Below are positions 55,901 to 64,000 of a stretch of DNA of 64,000 nucleotides, piece by piece. The notes beneath the pieces are model-generated. The model was not told the origin of the DNA and ran no database searches. It worked only from the letters and a program-made list of their open reading frames with translations. A program made the position numbers and the translations under genes. Numbering within the stretch: position 1 is the stretch's first letter; each line of letters begins with the position of its first letter. Origin of the DNA: Callipepla californica brunnescens (lineage: Eukaryota; Chordata; Aves; Galliformes; Odontophoridae); NCBI GenBank assembly GCA_023055505.1, contig JALIRH010000014.1, forward strand, positions 16,022,501 through 16,086,500, written 5' to 3'.

Positions 55901-58151
55901 CCGAAGTGCAGCTGCACCGATGCTGCTCTGCTGCGACACACAGCACTGCCCTACAAATGGCACCAGCTCCTTCCAGCCCCGAGAACCCAAAGCCTCCTGG
56001 TACCACGGGGTGTGTTGTAACCATGGCCCCGATGCACCGCATGGGGCTTTGCGGGGTTTCTGCTGCTGGCTGTGTGTGCTCCCCTCCTGTCCCCATCTCA
56101 GCCCTGGCTCTGAGCACTTTGGGGCTCTCTCCATGAATGCTGGGCAGGCAAAAGGGGAAAAGCTCTTCCAGGCAGCACACATGAGGGCGTGCTGCTCCAC
56201 CAGGCTGGCTGCCCTTTGCTGCTCCCCATCCCTACCAGCTGCCACCAGCACGCCTGCTGCAGGGCGCCGGGCACAGCGTGTGCTGCCAGAGAGCAGCTCC
56301 TGCTGCAGCTGCCGTGTCCTCAGCACCCGACCCTGTGGGTGACACGGGCTCCTGCCTCACCCCGGCCACGTGCATGCTTCCTACAGCACACTCACAGCAG
56401 TGGCTGCTCCTCCTGAGGATGAATCACATCGTGTGAGGTGTGAGGCGTTAAGTCATCGCCCGAGAGGAGCACATTTAGCACAGAAAGCAAAATGCCATCT
56501 CTTTGAAGCCGAGCTCTGTATCAGAAGCCTCAGCCTCTGTTTCCTTGTGGTTAAATGACTGGAATGCCAACTCCATAAACAAACCAAAAAGCGAAAAAAA
56601 TAATATTCCACTTTGTGTTTGCACATCTGTTCACACCTGGACGTCTCCAGAACCATAGGATCATTCAGGTTGGAAAAGAGCTCTTGGATCCTCAAACCCA
56701 ACCCCACCCCACTGACCATGCCCCCAAATGCCACAGCTCTGGACACCTCCAGGACGGTGACTCCCCCGTCAGCACCTGACTGCTCTTCCAAAGAAATGCT
56801 TCCTGACATCCAACCTGATGTCTCCACGGCACCCTCCATCACCAGCTGCACGGAGCTGCCCGCTCTGTGCCCATGCAGGAGGAGGCAGCACCATCCTAGC
56901 TGCACACAGAGCCATAGCACAGCCTCCCTGCGACCTCATAGTCCCCCACCCCACTCGGAGCGAAGCCCCTCCCCATCACTCAGCACGTGGAGGGGATGCA
57001 GTGGGGGTCTTGGAGTCGACCCCACGAGTCCCTGCACTCACCATCCCATGGAGGGCGTGATCTGGCCGACCCCAGCAGGGGGGAGCGGGTAGAAGCCGGG
57101 GATGTCAGAGGTCTGGGAAGGCCGGTGCACTGCTGGGAGAAGGGAAGAGCAGTGAGATGGAGGCAGCACTGACATGAGCCCTCTCAGCCCCATCTGCTCC
57201 TGTGGGCAGTGGGGAATGCATGTGGAAATGCAACGCTGTTCCCAGAGCCCCCAGCCCATTGAGCCCAGAAGCAACCAGCAGGGATGCTCCACTGGGGCTC
57301 CTCTGCTCCAGCAGCATCACCACCAGCTCACCAGCCCAGGAGAAGCAGGAATGCTTCACAGTTCAGTGTTTCTGGGTGCTGAAATCTGCAGCTTGCTGAG
57401 CAAATTGCTAATAGATGCTTTTATGGCACTGGGGTGTTGGACCCAGCAGCACTGTGGGCTCTGCTGAGCCCCACACCCCTCCCAGATGCACCGACCCATT
57501 GCTGTGAACATGCTCAGTCCCACCTGAAACCCAGACCAGCTCTCTGCAAACATCTGAGGGATTCAAACAGGTCTGCAGGGATTCTGCTGCGCTGACAGCA
57601 GGCTGAGGAAGGTCTGATTTCACTCTCAGCCTGCAGCCCACAAGGAGCGGTGGTGGGGGACGAGTTCCCCTGCGCACAGCTCGGGTCTGACCCACATGTG
57701 CTGTACTTCCCTCTGCAGCCCCACCGGGGGTCGGCGCGTGCCGGACACGCACGCACAGGTCCACTCAGACACCGATCCTATTTAGTCAAAATATTTCCTG
57801 TTTCAAGCATTTCTTTTCTCAAAATGACAACCCGGCAGCACTTTGGGTATGAGTCAAAGGAAAGACAACTTTCCATTTTCTGGTTGACTCTCACACATCA
57901 CCCCGCGGGCTCCGCTCCGGCTCTCGGCTCGCGCGGCCGCTGTGGCTGGAGCTCCACCAGCCCTGCCCCGAGCAGTGCCCGGCACTCTGCTCCCCAAAAC
58001 TGAGGGATTTGGGGTTACCTTGCTTCTGGCTGATGTCGGCGGGCAGGTGGGGCGAGTGGGAACCGTGGCTGAAGTGGTCGTTGCTGTAGGGGATGAGCGG
58101 GGTGAGCGGGTGCACTCCGTGGGACGGCTGCACGACGGGAACTTTGTTGGA
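46631..58151 (-). CDS. TCF7: Transcription factor 7 (TCF-1), 3' nine exons; 5' exons outside window
   Basis: HMG-box factor that binds CTTTG-type sites and recruits beta-catenin or Groucho/TLE in Wnt signalling. In transcription order the exons are 58151-58019, 57129-57042, 55245-55159, 53543-53433, 53319-53157, 52851-52744, 50438-50390, 49149-49077 and 46925-46631. All junctions are GT-AG with matching phases and the joined frame is open for 368 residues. Visible order: TCF/LEF central region (1-139), HMG box (about 157-226, with [15 protein letters not shown]), basic tail KKKRRTREK (232-240), and C-clamp with cysteines 254, 267, 270 and 276. The stop is TAG at 46633-46631. LEF1 is excluded by the C-clamp E-tail; TCF7L1 and TCF7L2 are less likely because of synteny and close agreement with TCF-1 (ADISQKQVHRP). 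The N-terminal beta-catenin-binding exons are not present. A second C-terminal exon type (KRNAF tail in human) was not found. Confidence 0.95.
46640..47360. promoter_or_regulatory. CpG island over TCF7 terminal exon and last intron
   Basis: Dense CpG over 700 bases, far from the TCF7 promoter. It includes the CTCF-type motif at 47002-47015. It could be an orphan island or an internal promoter; no transcript start can be shown. Confidence 0.6.
47002..47015 (+). promoter_or_regulatory. CTCF-type binding motif
   Basis: CCGCCAGGGGGCGC, the same 14 bases and same orientation as at 34275-34288, here followed by TG as in the extended consensus. Confidence 0.6.
48140..48360 (-). mobile_element. CR1 retrotransposon fragment
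   Basis: On the plus strand it starts GGGTTGGAAGGGGCCTTGAA and continues through CAGGGATGGGGC and CTTACATCCAATCTA to CATTCCCCCTTGTCCTA, the order found in reverse-complement CR1 3' ends. 5'-truncated; lies in sense orientation to TCF7. Confidence 0.85.
49077..49149 (-). CDS. TCF7: TCF7 C-clamp exon
   Basis: Acceptor GTTCAG, then [15 protein letters not shown] through QQTDWCGPC, with three of four C-clamp cysteines. The C-clamp is an auxiliary zinc-dependent DNA-binding element of E-isoforms of TCF1 and TCF4. Donor GTGCGT is a weaker site; phase 2 at both ends. Confidence 0.95.
49150..50389 (-). other. TCF7 intron before the C-clamp exon
   Basis: 1.2 kb. The left half is GC-rich; 49800-50250 is AT-balanced and different in texture from its surroundings. 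No alternative terminal exon resembling the human B-tail is seen. Confidence 0.7.
50390..50438 (-). CDS. TCF7: TCF7 basic-tail exon (NLS)
   Basis: 49 bases encoding [16 protein letters not shown] plus one base of the next codon. It follows the HMG box and provides the nuclear localisation and DNA-bending basic tail. Acceptor TTTCCTAG, donor GTAAAT. Confidence 0.95.
50439..52743 (-). other. TCF7 intron between HMG box and basic tail
   Basis: 2.3 kb, donor GTGAGT and acceptor CTAG. No exon or repeat family is recognised. Confidence 0.75.
52744..52851 (-). CDS. TCF7: TCF7 HMG-box exon, C-terminal half
   Basis: 108 bases, phase 0 at both ends, encoding [16 protein letters not shown] to SARDNY. 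This segment is almost invariant in TCF/LEF proteins. Acceptor CCCCGCAG, donor GTGAGT. Confidence 0.97.
53157..53319 (-). CDS. TCF7: TCF7 HMG-box exon, N-terminal half
   Basis: Completes a Met codon, then [31 protein letters not shown] and ends NQILGRR. Acceptor CCACCAAG is unusually poor in pyrimidines near the AG but phase and homology fix it. Donor GTAAGG. Confidence 0.96.
53433..53543 (-). CDS. TCF7: TCF7 exon preceding the HMG box
   Basis: Encodes [20 protein letters not shown] to YDRN plus two bases. Human TCF7 has FTHPSLMLGSG and [14 protein letters not shown] at the same place. The [10 protein letters not shown] part is closer to LEF1 (PHTTGIPHP). Acceptor GTTGCAG, donor GTGAGT. Confidence 0.95.
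53544..55158 (-). other. TCF7 intron left of the cassette exon
   Basis: 1.6 kb. No exon or repeat family is recognised. A GATA-type CTTATCT lies near 54206 inside an AT-richer patch. Confidence 0.7.
55159..55245 (-). CDS. TCF7: TCF7 cassette exon homologous to the LEF1 alternative exon
   Basis: 87 bases (29 codons) encoding [20 protein letters not shown] through SAGASFS between split Trp and Arg codons. LEF1 has QGQPVYPITGGFRQPYPSS at the same point, in an exon known to be alternatively spliced. Acceptor GATCCCAG, donor GTGAGTAT. Skipping the exon joins TG to G and restores MGWFTHP, the human TCF7 junction, so both forms stay in frame. Confidence 0.88.
55246..57041 (-). other. TCF7 intron with CR1 fragment
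   Basis: 1.8 kb. Contains the CR1 fragment at 56648-56845; otherwise nothing recognised. Confidence 0.75.
56648..56845 (-). mobile_element. CR1 retrotransposon fragment
   Basis: On the plus strand it begins CCATAGGATCATTCAGGTTG and runs through GGACACCTCCAGGACGGTGA, TGACTGCTCTTCCAAAGAAA and TTCCTGACATCCAACCTGAT, the order of a reverse-complement CR1 3' end. Confidence 0.9.
57042..57129 (-). CDS. TCF7: TCF7 central exon
   Basis: 88 bases completing Val and encoding [20 protein letters not shown] to TPSMG plus two bases of Trp. Human TCF7 has VHRPLQTPDLSGFY here and LEF1 has GGVGQITPPLGW, so the chicken-type protein is intermediate. The acceptor is a tandem CAGCAG. Donor GTGAGTGC. Confidence 0.94.
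57130..58018 (-). other. TCF7 intron between the two central exons
   Basis: 889 bases, donor GTAACC, acceptor CCCAGCAG. Nothing recognised inside. Confidence 0.75.
58019..58151 (-). CDS. TCF7: TCF7 central exon (first exon visible in this window)
   Basis: 133 bases encoding [18 protein letters not shown] through [12 protein letters not shown] plus one base. [11 protein letters not shown] and HPLTPLI are LEF1/TCF signatures and ADISQKQ is a TCF7 signature. Acceptor CTCTTTGCAG, entering in phase 0, so the previous exon ends on a whole codon. Confidence 0.95.
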
Positions 58152-58432
58152 CTGCAAAGAGAAGGGAGGAGGGGGATCAGGGCCGGGCTGTGCTGCTGGG
58201 AGGAGGGCTGCAGCAGCCACTGCCCTTCTCTGCTTTGACACATCCTGCAAGAGAAGCCCCACATGAAGCAGCAACAACAGCTGTCGGTGATGGCAGATCA
58301 GCCCGAACAACACAAAGCTGTCCAAATCCAGAAGAATTGTTAGTTTTTTCTCTAATTCATTTCCAGTATCATTTATCCCTGGATGAATGCTGACAGCGTG
58401 TTACACACTGCACTGCTCCTGTTGTCTGCTGC

Positions 58433-58455
58433 CCACACACACACACACACACACA
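58433..58455. repeat. (CA)n microsatellite
   Basis: Eleven CA units ending at CACAGTCCC. Confidence 0.9.
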
Positions 58456-58542
58456 GTCCCATGTGTTGCTCTGGTTTGAAGCTGGACTTTCACATCCTGC
58501 CCATTCACTCTGAGAGTTGTGCTCGGGGCTTTGCAGCAGCAT

Positions 58543-58657
58543 ATGCACACATCCATGCACAAATCCATGCTCACAACTATGCACACACCCCTGTGTACAC
58601 CCATCCGTGCACACACCCGTGCACACAGCTCTGCACACAGCTGTGCCCATGTGTGCA
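58543..58657. repeat. Degenerate tandem repeat of CCNTGCACACA type
   Basis: Imperfect units of about 10-14 bases such as CATCCATGCACA, CACCCGTGCACA and CAGCTCTGCACA follow one another. Confidence 0.75.
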
Positions 58658-59744
58658 CCCTGCCCTGCTCCCTGCATGCCCAGCTTCGCCCAGGATTGCC
58701 TTTAAACCCAGACTGCCTTCCCCCTGGTGGTGTGGAAGTAACATTTGTCCCAGATAACTCCAGAAGGAGAACCAGGAGCGGCAGAATTGCAATGGAGAGA
58801 GACAAGAGTGGGGCTGGCAGCTGCTTGGCTCAGCTGTTGTCCCATTGGGGCACCTCCAGAGCACCACCACTGCTTTCTGACAGCTCATCTCAGACCTCTG
58901 TGTTGATTCACTGCTGCCTTTCACTTGGGTCATGATTTTGCTCAGACAGAGCAGCGTGAAGCCCCGCCAGCTCCAAGGAGGAGCCCTGCAATGGGAAGGA
59001 TGGGAATGCCATCCTCTTTTTGACTTTGCTTGTGCATATGAAAATCAAGAGGCTGCAGGTTTGGAGGTGAAGAATAGGTGAGAAACTAAACTCCTGATGT
59101 GAACCAGGTGCGTGTTCCCTATGTGGGCCAGGACACAGCAGGGACCGTGCCCCCTCCCAGCTCAGGACACCTGGTCCTGAGGTGCCACCATGTCCCTATG
59201 ACACCTCCAGGACCCAGTGCCCCGGATCCCCACGCACCCAGCACCGTGCAGGCACGGAGCTGCTGCCCACTGCCCTGGTGAGACGCTGAACACAAAGAGG
59301 AAAGGCTGTGAGAAGGAAGCTCCCACCTGGCAGCAGAAAAGCAGCTTCGTATCTGATGAGCAAGGAGACAATGCAGCAGTGCTAATTGTCAAGGGACTAA
59401 TTGCTGGCAAGGCAAAATGAGGAGACCTCACCACTCACACACAGATGTCTGATTGTGACGGAGGCTTGAGGTGAGTGGAGGAACTTGCTTCTGGCTGAGC
59501 AGAACTATGCCAAATTCATCTTTCTTTTGAATAAAATGTGGCTTTTTCGTTAGACAAATGGTGATACGTTGCAATCAGAAGTTTTCTGGAAAGCACCTCA
59601 TGGCAGCAGGTGTTTTGAGTCATTGTTGACGATGGAGATATTTCACCACAGCACACCAGGAGTGAGCACCCTGCTGCCTTGCAAGAGCTCGAAGTTCAGA
59701 GCTAATCCCAGAAAAATGCAGCAGAGATCAAATGGGAAATGGTT

Positions 59745-59972
59745 TCCGACCAGGAGAGGGGAGATCTAGAAGATGTTTGTTACACTGAGGGTGGTGAGGC
59801 ACTGGCACAGGCTGCATGGAGAGGGGTTGGTCCCCATCCCTGCAGACAGCACAGGTCAGGCTGTGGGGCTCCGAGCACTGAGCTGTGGGTGCCCCTGCTC
59901 ACTGTGGGGAGTGGGACCACATGGCCTTTAGAGGTCTTTTCCAACCCAAACCAAGCTGTGATTGTACGACCG
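59745..59972 (+). mobile_element. CR1 retrotransposon fragment
   Basis: Contains TACACTGAGGGTGGTGAGGC, GCACTGGCACAGGCTGC, GAGCTGTGGGTGCCCCTG and GGTCTTTTCCAACCCAAACC, the ordered landmarks of a CR1 3' end in plus orientation. It ends in ATTGTACGACC, a decayed tail. Antisense to TCF7. Confidence 0.9.
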
Positions 59973-60402
59973 TACAGTTAAAACCCAGAATTAGTGTGAA
60001 ATGGTCAAAACTAAGAAATTTTGTGGGCTAAAATTTCAAGAATGCTGGTTTTGGCTGTGAAAATATTAGAAAAAAAAATGTTTTTCTGCTTGGATTAGTT
60101 TAGGAGAAGAAAAGGACTTTTTAAGAAAGAAGTGAACTTTTGGTTCAGTTGGGTAAAGCACTCCTTACTACAGCTGCAAGCTTCCCAGCACCCTGCCAGT
60201 GCTGCCCCAGGGTCGCCACTGGGTGAGATTTTGGGTTAATTTTTGGGTAGAAAACAAATCAGTACTAAAGCAAAGCAGTGTGAGCCCACTGCCCCCCACC
60301 ACGTGGTGCCCAAGGAGTGAAGAGCTCTGGATGGACTTTGGTGGTCTCCCACTGTGCAGGCAGGTCTCACAGGGAACCCCACAGGCACGGAGGACCCTTA
60401 CA

Positions 60403-60592
60403 CAAAGGGGACCTGAGACACAAGGGAGACTGTGGACCCCGTGCACAGTGGGGCCTCCAAAGAGACCCAATGTAGCGAGGGGACCATGCACACAGGGGAC
60501 CGTATATACACAAGGCGCCCTATGCACACAGGTAACCCCATGTGCACAGGGGACCCTGTTCACACTGGGGTCCCCATACACTTTGGGAGCTG
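60403..60592. repeat. Degenerate minisatellite, unit about GGGGACCNTATGCACACA
   Basis: Units of about 18-20 bases with recurring GGGACC and GCACACA(G) blocks, including CATGCACACAGGGGACCGT and CATGTGCACAGGGGACCCTG. It makes a long spurious open frame on each strand. Confidence 0.75.
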
Positions 60593-61638
60593 CGGGAGGG
60601 GGCAGCCCTGTAACCCCCCCGCAGTGCCCCTCACCCAGCTGGCAGCACCCTGGGTGTGCAGACCCGGCCCTGCAGCGCAGCACCCGGAGCGCTGTGGTTT
60701 GCAGTGCCGGTGGGGAGCGGAGCCACAGCGGGGTCAGATCACTCACAGCACTTTCAAACAGTCCCACACTGCTGGCTCCAAAAAGAGTGAAATGACAAAG
60801 CCGTGCGGCGTGGGGCGGGCAGGGGATGGGTGCTCGGAGGTGCACCGGGGTCTGGGCATCCCCAGCTGTGTGCATCAGCACCAGGAAACCAGCAAAGCGT
60901 CAGGGGGAGCAGTGCTGCGGGGTGCAGCCAGGAGCCAGCCCCGTGTGCTGCCTTCAACGTCACTTCTCAGAGAGAGAGATGAGTCTACGCCTCGGCTACG
61001 AAAAACAAAACCTACGGAGCTCGCTGCTGCTGATTCAATGAGGAATTCATTCCTTTTCTCTGCAGAATTAGTCACTGTGCCGCAGAGACAGAGGCGGCAG
61101 GGCAGGCTGCTGCAAGCCAGCATCGCTGCGGGAGCTGCTGGGTACCAGCTGTGCCTCCTGCTCCCTGTCCAAACATCCACCCAAATCAGGAAACCGGGGC
61201 TGGGAGCGTCCTGCAGGGTGGGATCGTTGATGGGAGACTCAGGGCTGCACTCTGGGGATGAGACCTGGAGAGCTCTGCAAAGTTTCAGGGCACCTCTGCA
61301 TCCTGAGCAAACCTCCCAGTTCGGGGCAACGTGAATAAACCTAATGCAGCCCCTGCTTCCCTGCAGGGCTGCACCAGCACATGCTGCAATGAAACCCCGA
61401 CACCTCTGCACGCCCAGCGGCACCTGCTCCTTTCCCCTCGCAGTGCTGTGTCTCTTTTCTCACTTTTGCTGCCTCGCCACTGCCGCGGTAGAAAGGAAGA
61501 AGGGAAAGTTAAAGCCACCCACATCGGCACTGCCCTCGCCCCGCAGCAGCTCCGGTGTCAGCAGGGCCACATTGCCCCGTGGGGATGGGCACCCGTGGGA
61601 GCTGCTCTGACCCTGTCCCCATCTCATGGCACACACAG

Positions 61639-62050
61639 CATCACAGAGTCACAGAACCATAGGGGCAGGAGGGGACCTCTGCACAGCCCCCAGTCCAACC
61701 CCCACTTGAGCGTCTCTGGGCTCTCTCCAGCAGTTCCCATCTGCCTGGAGCTGGGGAGCCCTGCACTGTGTGCAGAGCTCCTGATGTGCCCTCCTCAGGA
61801 CAGAGCAGAGGGGAGGAGACCCTCCCTCACCCACTGGCCACGCTCTGTGCCATTCACCCCAGGGCACCATTGGCCTTCTTGGTCACCAGGGCACACTGCT
61901 GGCTTGTGATCAACCATTGGTCAACTGTTGGTAAGCCACTGGTCAACCCCTGGTGAACTGGTCAACAGTTGGCCACCAGGACAGCAGGTCATCCTCCAGC
62001 AGCTCAGCCCCCGGCCTGTACTGATGCTCACAGTCACTCCTTGCCCTGCA
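61639..62050 (-). mobile_element. CR1 retrotransposon fragment, longer copy
   Basis: On the plus strand: TCACAGAGTCACAGAACCAT, then CAGTCCAACCCCC, GGCACCATTGGCCTTCTTGG, CAGGGCACACTGCTGGCTTG, CAGCAGCTCAGCCCCCGGCC and TGTACTGATGC. This is reverse-complement CR1 extending into the 3' end of ORF2. It includes an internal GGTCAAC expansion near 61909-61973. Confidence 0.85.
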
Positions 62051-63071
62051 TGGCTCATGGAGGGGAGCATCCATTTGATTCCTTCCAAGCCATTAATTCT
62101 GCACTCAAATAGCAACAGAGGGGCTCAGTGCAGAAGGACAAATAGAGGGAAATAACTTCAATAGTTTTAGAAGCCTGAGTGACTTGCTGGTTGCAGATCT
62201 GGGATGTGGCCTGGTGCTGCTGGCACGAGAGCCTCATGCTCCCCGGAATCACTGCAGATGCTCAGCACCAGGTCCTGCAGCTGCTGCTGCTGCTGGCTTT
62301 AGGTGGCAAGGGGTATTGTTTTTAAGTTCAGCCCTGTGGGGGAAATGGCTGAGCTTTACACCGTTTACGGGCACAGGAAGAGCCGTTTCGCTTCTCAAGT
62401 ATTTATCTTCTAAGAGAAAGATGTAGGTGGTTCTTCACGACAAAAAATAAAGGCATGGAAAAATAGAATTAAAAGTGCTCTCGGGGTGACAGAGGGCATG
62501 CAGCTCTGCCCCAAACCAGAGAAATCCCCCCGAAAAAACGAATGTGTGGCATCGCTGCCTGAGGATGCCATCCCATGTGGGAGGGGACACCTCTGCCCAG
62601 AGCTGGTCCCCACCCCCAACCCCTCCAGCCCTGGGACGGCCCCACAGCGGTTCTGCGGATGGGGCCGGGTGCTGCAGGGCCGGTGTTACTGATAACCCAC
62701 CATGGCCGCAGAGCCCAAGGCACGGCCGTGACCCCGTGCTGATACCATCTGACCTCCTTTAGCTTCTCGAATACCCAGAATTAAGCAGGACGATGTCCAA
62801 GGGGGGTGAGGGAGGGGTGCACAGCACGTGTGACAAACCATTGGCAAAACCTGGACCCAAAGGCGTCCATGTGCTGCAGTGGTGCCCAAAATGGGGCTGG
62901 ATGGGGGCATCCCAGTAGGGGGATGCACGGCCCCGAGTGCCAGCCCTGCAGCAGCCGTGCCCTGGGCTCTCCTGCAGGGCTGCAGCTGTGCAGCTCTGTG
63001 CTTCCTTTCCATTTCAAGGTGAAAACAAAAACATCTACTTGAAAGAGGGGAATTAAGAAAAGAAAACAAAA

Positions 63072-63089
63072 AACACACACACACACACA
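63072..63089. repeat. (CA)n microsatellite flanked by A runs
   Basis: Nine CA units. Confidence 0.85.
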
Positions 63090-63239
63090 AAAACTCGGAT
63101 GTGATTGAAGACGTTTCAATTCCCCCAAGATCAGAGGGCTGAAACCTGCCCCTCCGTGCTGAGGGTGGCTGTGCTGCTGTCACCAGGCTGCCCGGCTCCT
63201 TGTGCTGGGTGCTGTGCTGCTGTGCTGCACTGTGCTGTG

Positions 63240-63570
63240 CAGAGCTGCACTGCATCATGCTGTGATGTGCTATTTGTTTTGTTGGAACCTATGTTACATG
63301 GTATGTCGTTGCTTTATGTGATGCTATGCTGCACGTCATGCTGTTATGCTATGCTAATACATGTTATTCTACGTGATGCTGTATGTTAAATGGTATGTTA
63401 TGCTGTGCTATGTTCCGCCGTGTGATGCTATGTTGTTCAGTGTTATGCTCTCTCATGTCATATGTTATGTATGTTACATCGTATGTACACATTACACGCT
63501 ACGTGTACGTGACGTTGTGTGTGCATGCAGTGTGTTCACTGCTGTGTGATGCAACGCACAGCACACAGTA
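63240..63570. repeat. Degenerate TATGCTGTGCTATGT-type tandem repeat
   Basis: Over 300 bases built of permuted ATGCTATGC, TATGTTATG and GTGATGCTATG pieces with very few A-G or C-C steps. It is preceded at 63200-63240 by GTGCTGTGCTGC pieces of the same kind. Confidence 0.8.
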
Positions 63571-63778
63571 CCACGCTATGCCATTCTCCCTCAGCCCCCC
63601 TCCATTCTCAAAGCCCCCAGCAGCCACCATCACAAAGGGACAGCTTGGTGGCTGCACTGCAGGACACAATGCCCGCAGCAGTGCTCATGGCAGTGCTCAG
63701 TGCGGGCTCCCACTGCACGCAGCTCACGGGGCAGACTCTGGCACTGACACGGCCGTGCCCACGTGCACAAGCAGCTAA

Positions 63779-63903
63779 TTATCAGATAACATGGCGTGAG
63801 AGGGGATGATCATTTGTAAAAGTTATCATCTCTCTTTGCTACGCGTATCAGCGCTACGGTGAAATCCTTCAATATTTATAAGGACGGCGAACACATCTCC
63901 AAG
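63779..63903. promoter_or_regulatory. Putative GATA-rich cis-regulatory element in a TCF7 intron
   Basis: TTATCAGATAAC at 63779-63790 holds two head-to-head GATA cores. A third lies in AGTTATCATC at 63821-63830, and an inverted repeat GATGAT...ATCATC spans 63805-63830. The following segment CTACGCGTATCAGCGCTACG is unlike the repetitive sequence around it. GATA3 is a known regulator of TCF7 in T cells; any function here is inferred. Confidence 0.4.
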
Positions 63904-64000
63904 GTGGGCAGGCCCTGGGGGGCTGCAGTCCGTGTGCTCACAGCACTGCTGCTGAACCCTAATGGGTTTCTTTAGGAGGGGACAAGGACCCTATGGATGG

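Larger units (their letters stand above)
58152..64000 (-). other. TCF7 intron continuing past the right edge
   Basis: No upstream TCF7 exon (for example the MYKETVYSAFNLL segment) is found, so the 5' part lies beyond 64000. Contains a CA microsatellite, three degenerate tandem repeats, two CR1 fragments and a GATA-rich element. Confidence 0.7.

Noticed and set aside
60168..60881. 237-codon minus-strand open frame
   Set aside because: It is the other strand of the same minisatellite and shows no TCF7 homology or splice support.
60432..61334. 300-codon plus-strand open frame
   Set aside because: Its first part is the translated minisatellite with periodic HTGDP-like repeats, and the rest resembles no family. 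A repeat without in-frame stops explains it.
58152..64000. Search for further upstream TCF7 exons
   Set aside because: No minus-strand segment resembling the YKETVYSAFNLL or beta-catenin-binding regions could be found. The exons most likely lie beyond the window.

Overview
This window is vertebrate nuclear DNA, almost certainly from a galliform bird such as chicken. It has compact spliced genes with GT-AG introns, CpG-island promoters and several truncated CR1 retrotransposon copies of avian type. Three genes are recognised by protein identity: PPP2CA (+ strand), SKP1 (+ strand) and the 3' two thirds of TCF7 (- strand). In human 5q31 the same genes are neighbours in the mirror-image arrangement (TCF7 forward, SKP1 and PPP2CA reverse), so the block is syntenic. 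There are no bacterial-type features, CRISPR arrays or recognisable RNA genes.

Layout. 1 to about 12350 is AT-rich intergenic DNA with no recognised gene. 12350-13560 is the CpG-island promoter of PPP2CA. PPP2CA has seven coding exons (13031-26571, 309 codons plus stop) with a 10.7 kb first intron. Its 3' UTR ends near 27.25-27.67 kb. 27.7-34.0 kb is intergenic. 34.05-35.15 kb is the SKP1 CpG-island promoter with a probable noncoding first exon, followed by five coding exons (36856-41598, 163 codons plus stop) and a 3' UTR with poly(A) signals up to about 42.82 kb. 42.83-44.25 kb separates SKP1 from the convergent TCF7. TCF7 is read right to left: nine internal and terminal exons between 58151 and 46631 give a continuous 368-residue open frame. 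They cover the central region, a LEF1-like cassette exon, the HMG box, the basic tail and the C-clamp E-tail. A long 3' UTR runs to about 44.26 kb. 58152-64000 is TCF7 intron; the exons for the beta-catenin-binding N terminus lie beyond the window.

Function. PPP2CA is the catalytic subunit of PP2A. SKP1 is the adaptor of SCF ubiquitin ligases. TCF7 (TCF-1) is the nuclear effector of Wnt/beta-catenin signalling in lymphocytes and embryos. Phosphorylation by kinases opposed by PP2A and turnover by SCF both act on beta-catenin, so the three proteins touch one pathway, although the clustering is ancestral synteny and not an operon.

No wholly new biological system was found. The points most worth a second look are the phase-neutral LEF1-like cassette exon in TCF7, an intron-retention C terminus of SKP1, CTCF-type motifs at the SKP1 promoter and in the last TCF7 intron, and a GATA-rich inverted-repeat element at the right edge.
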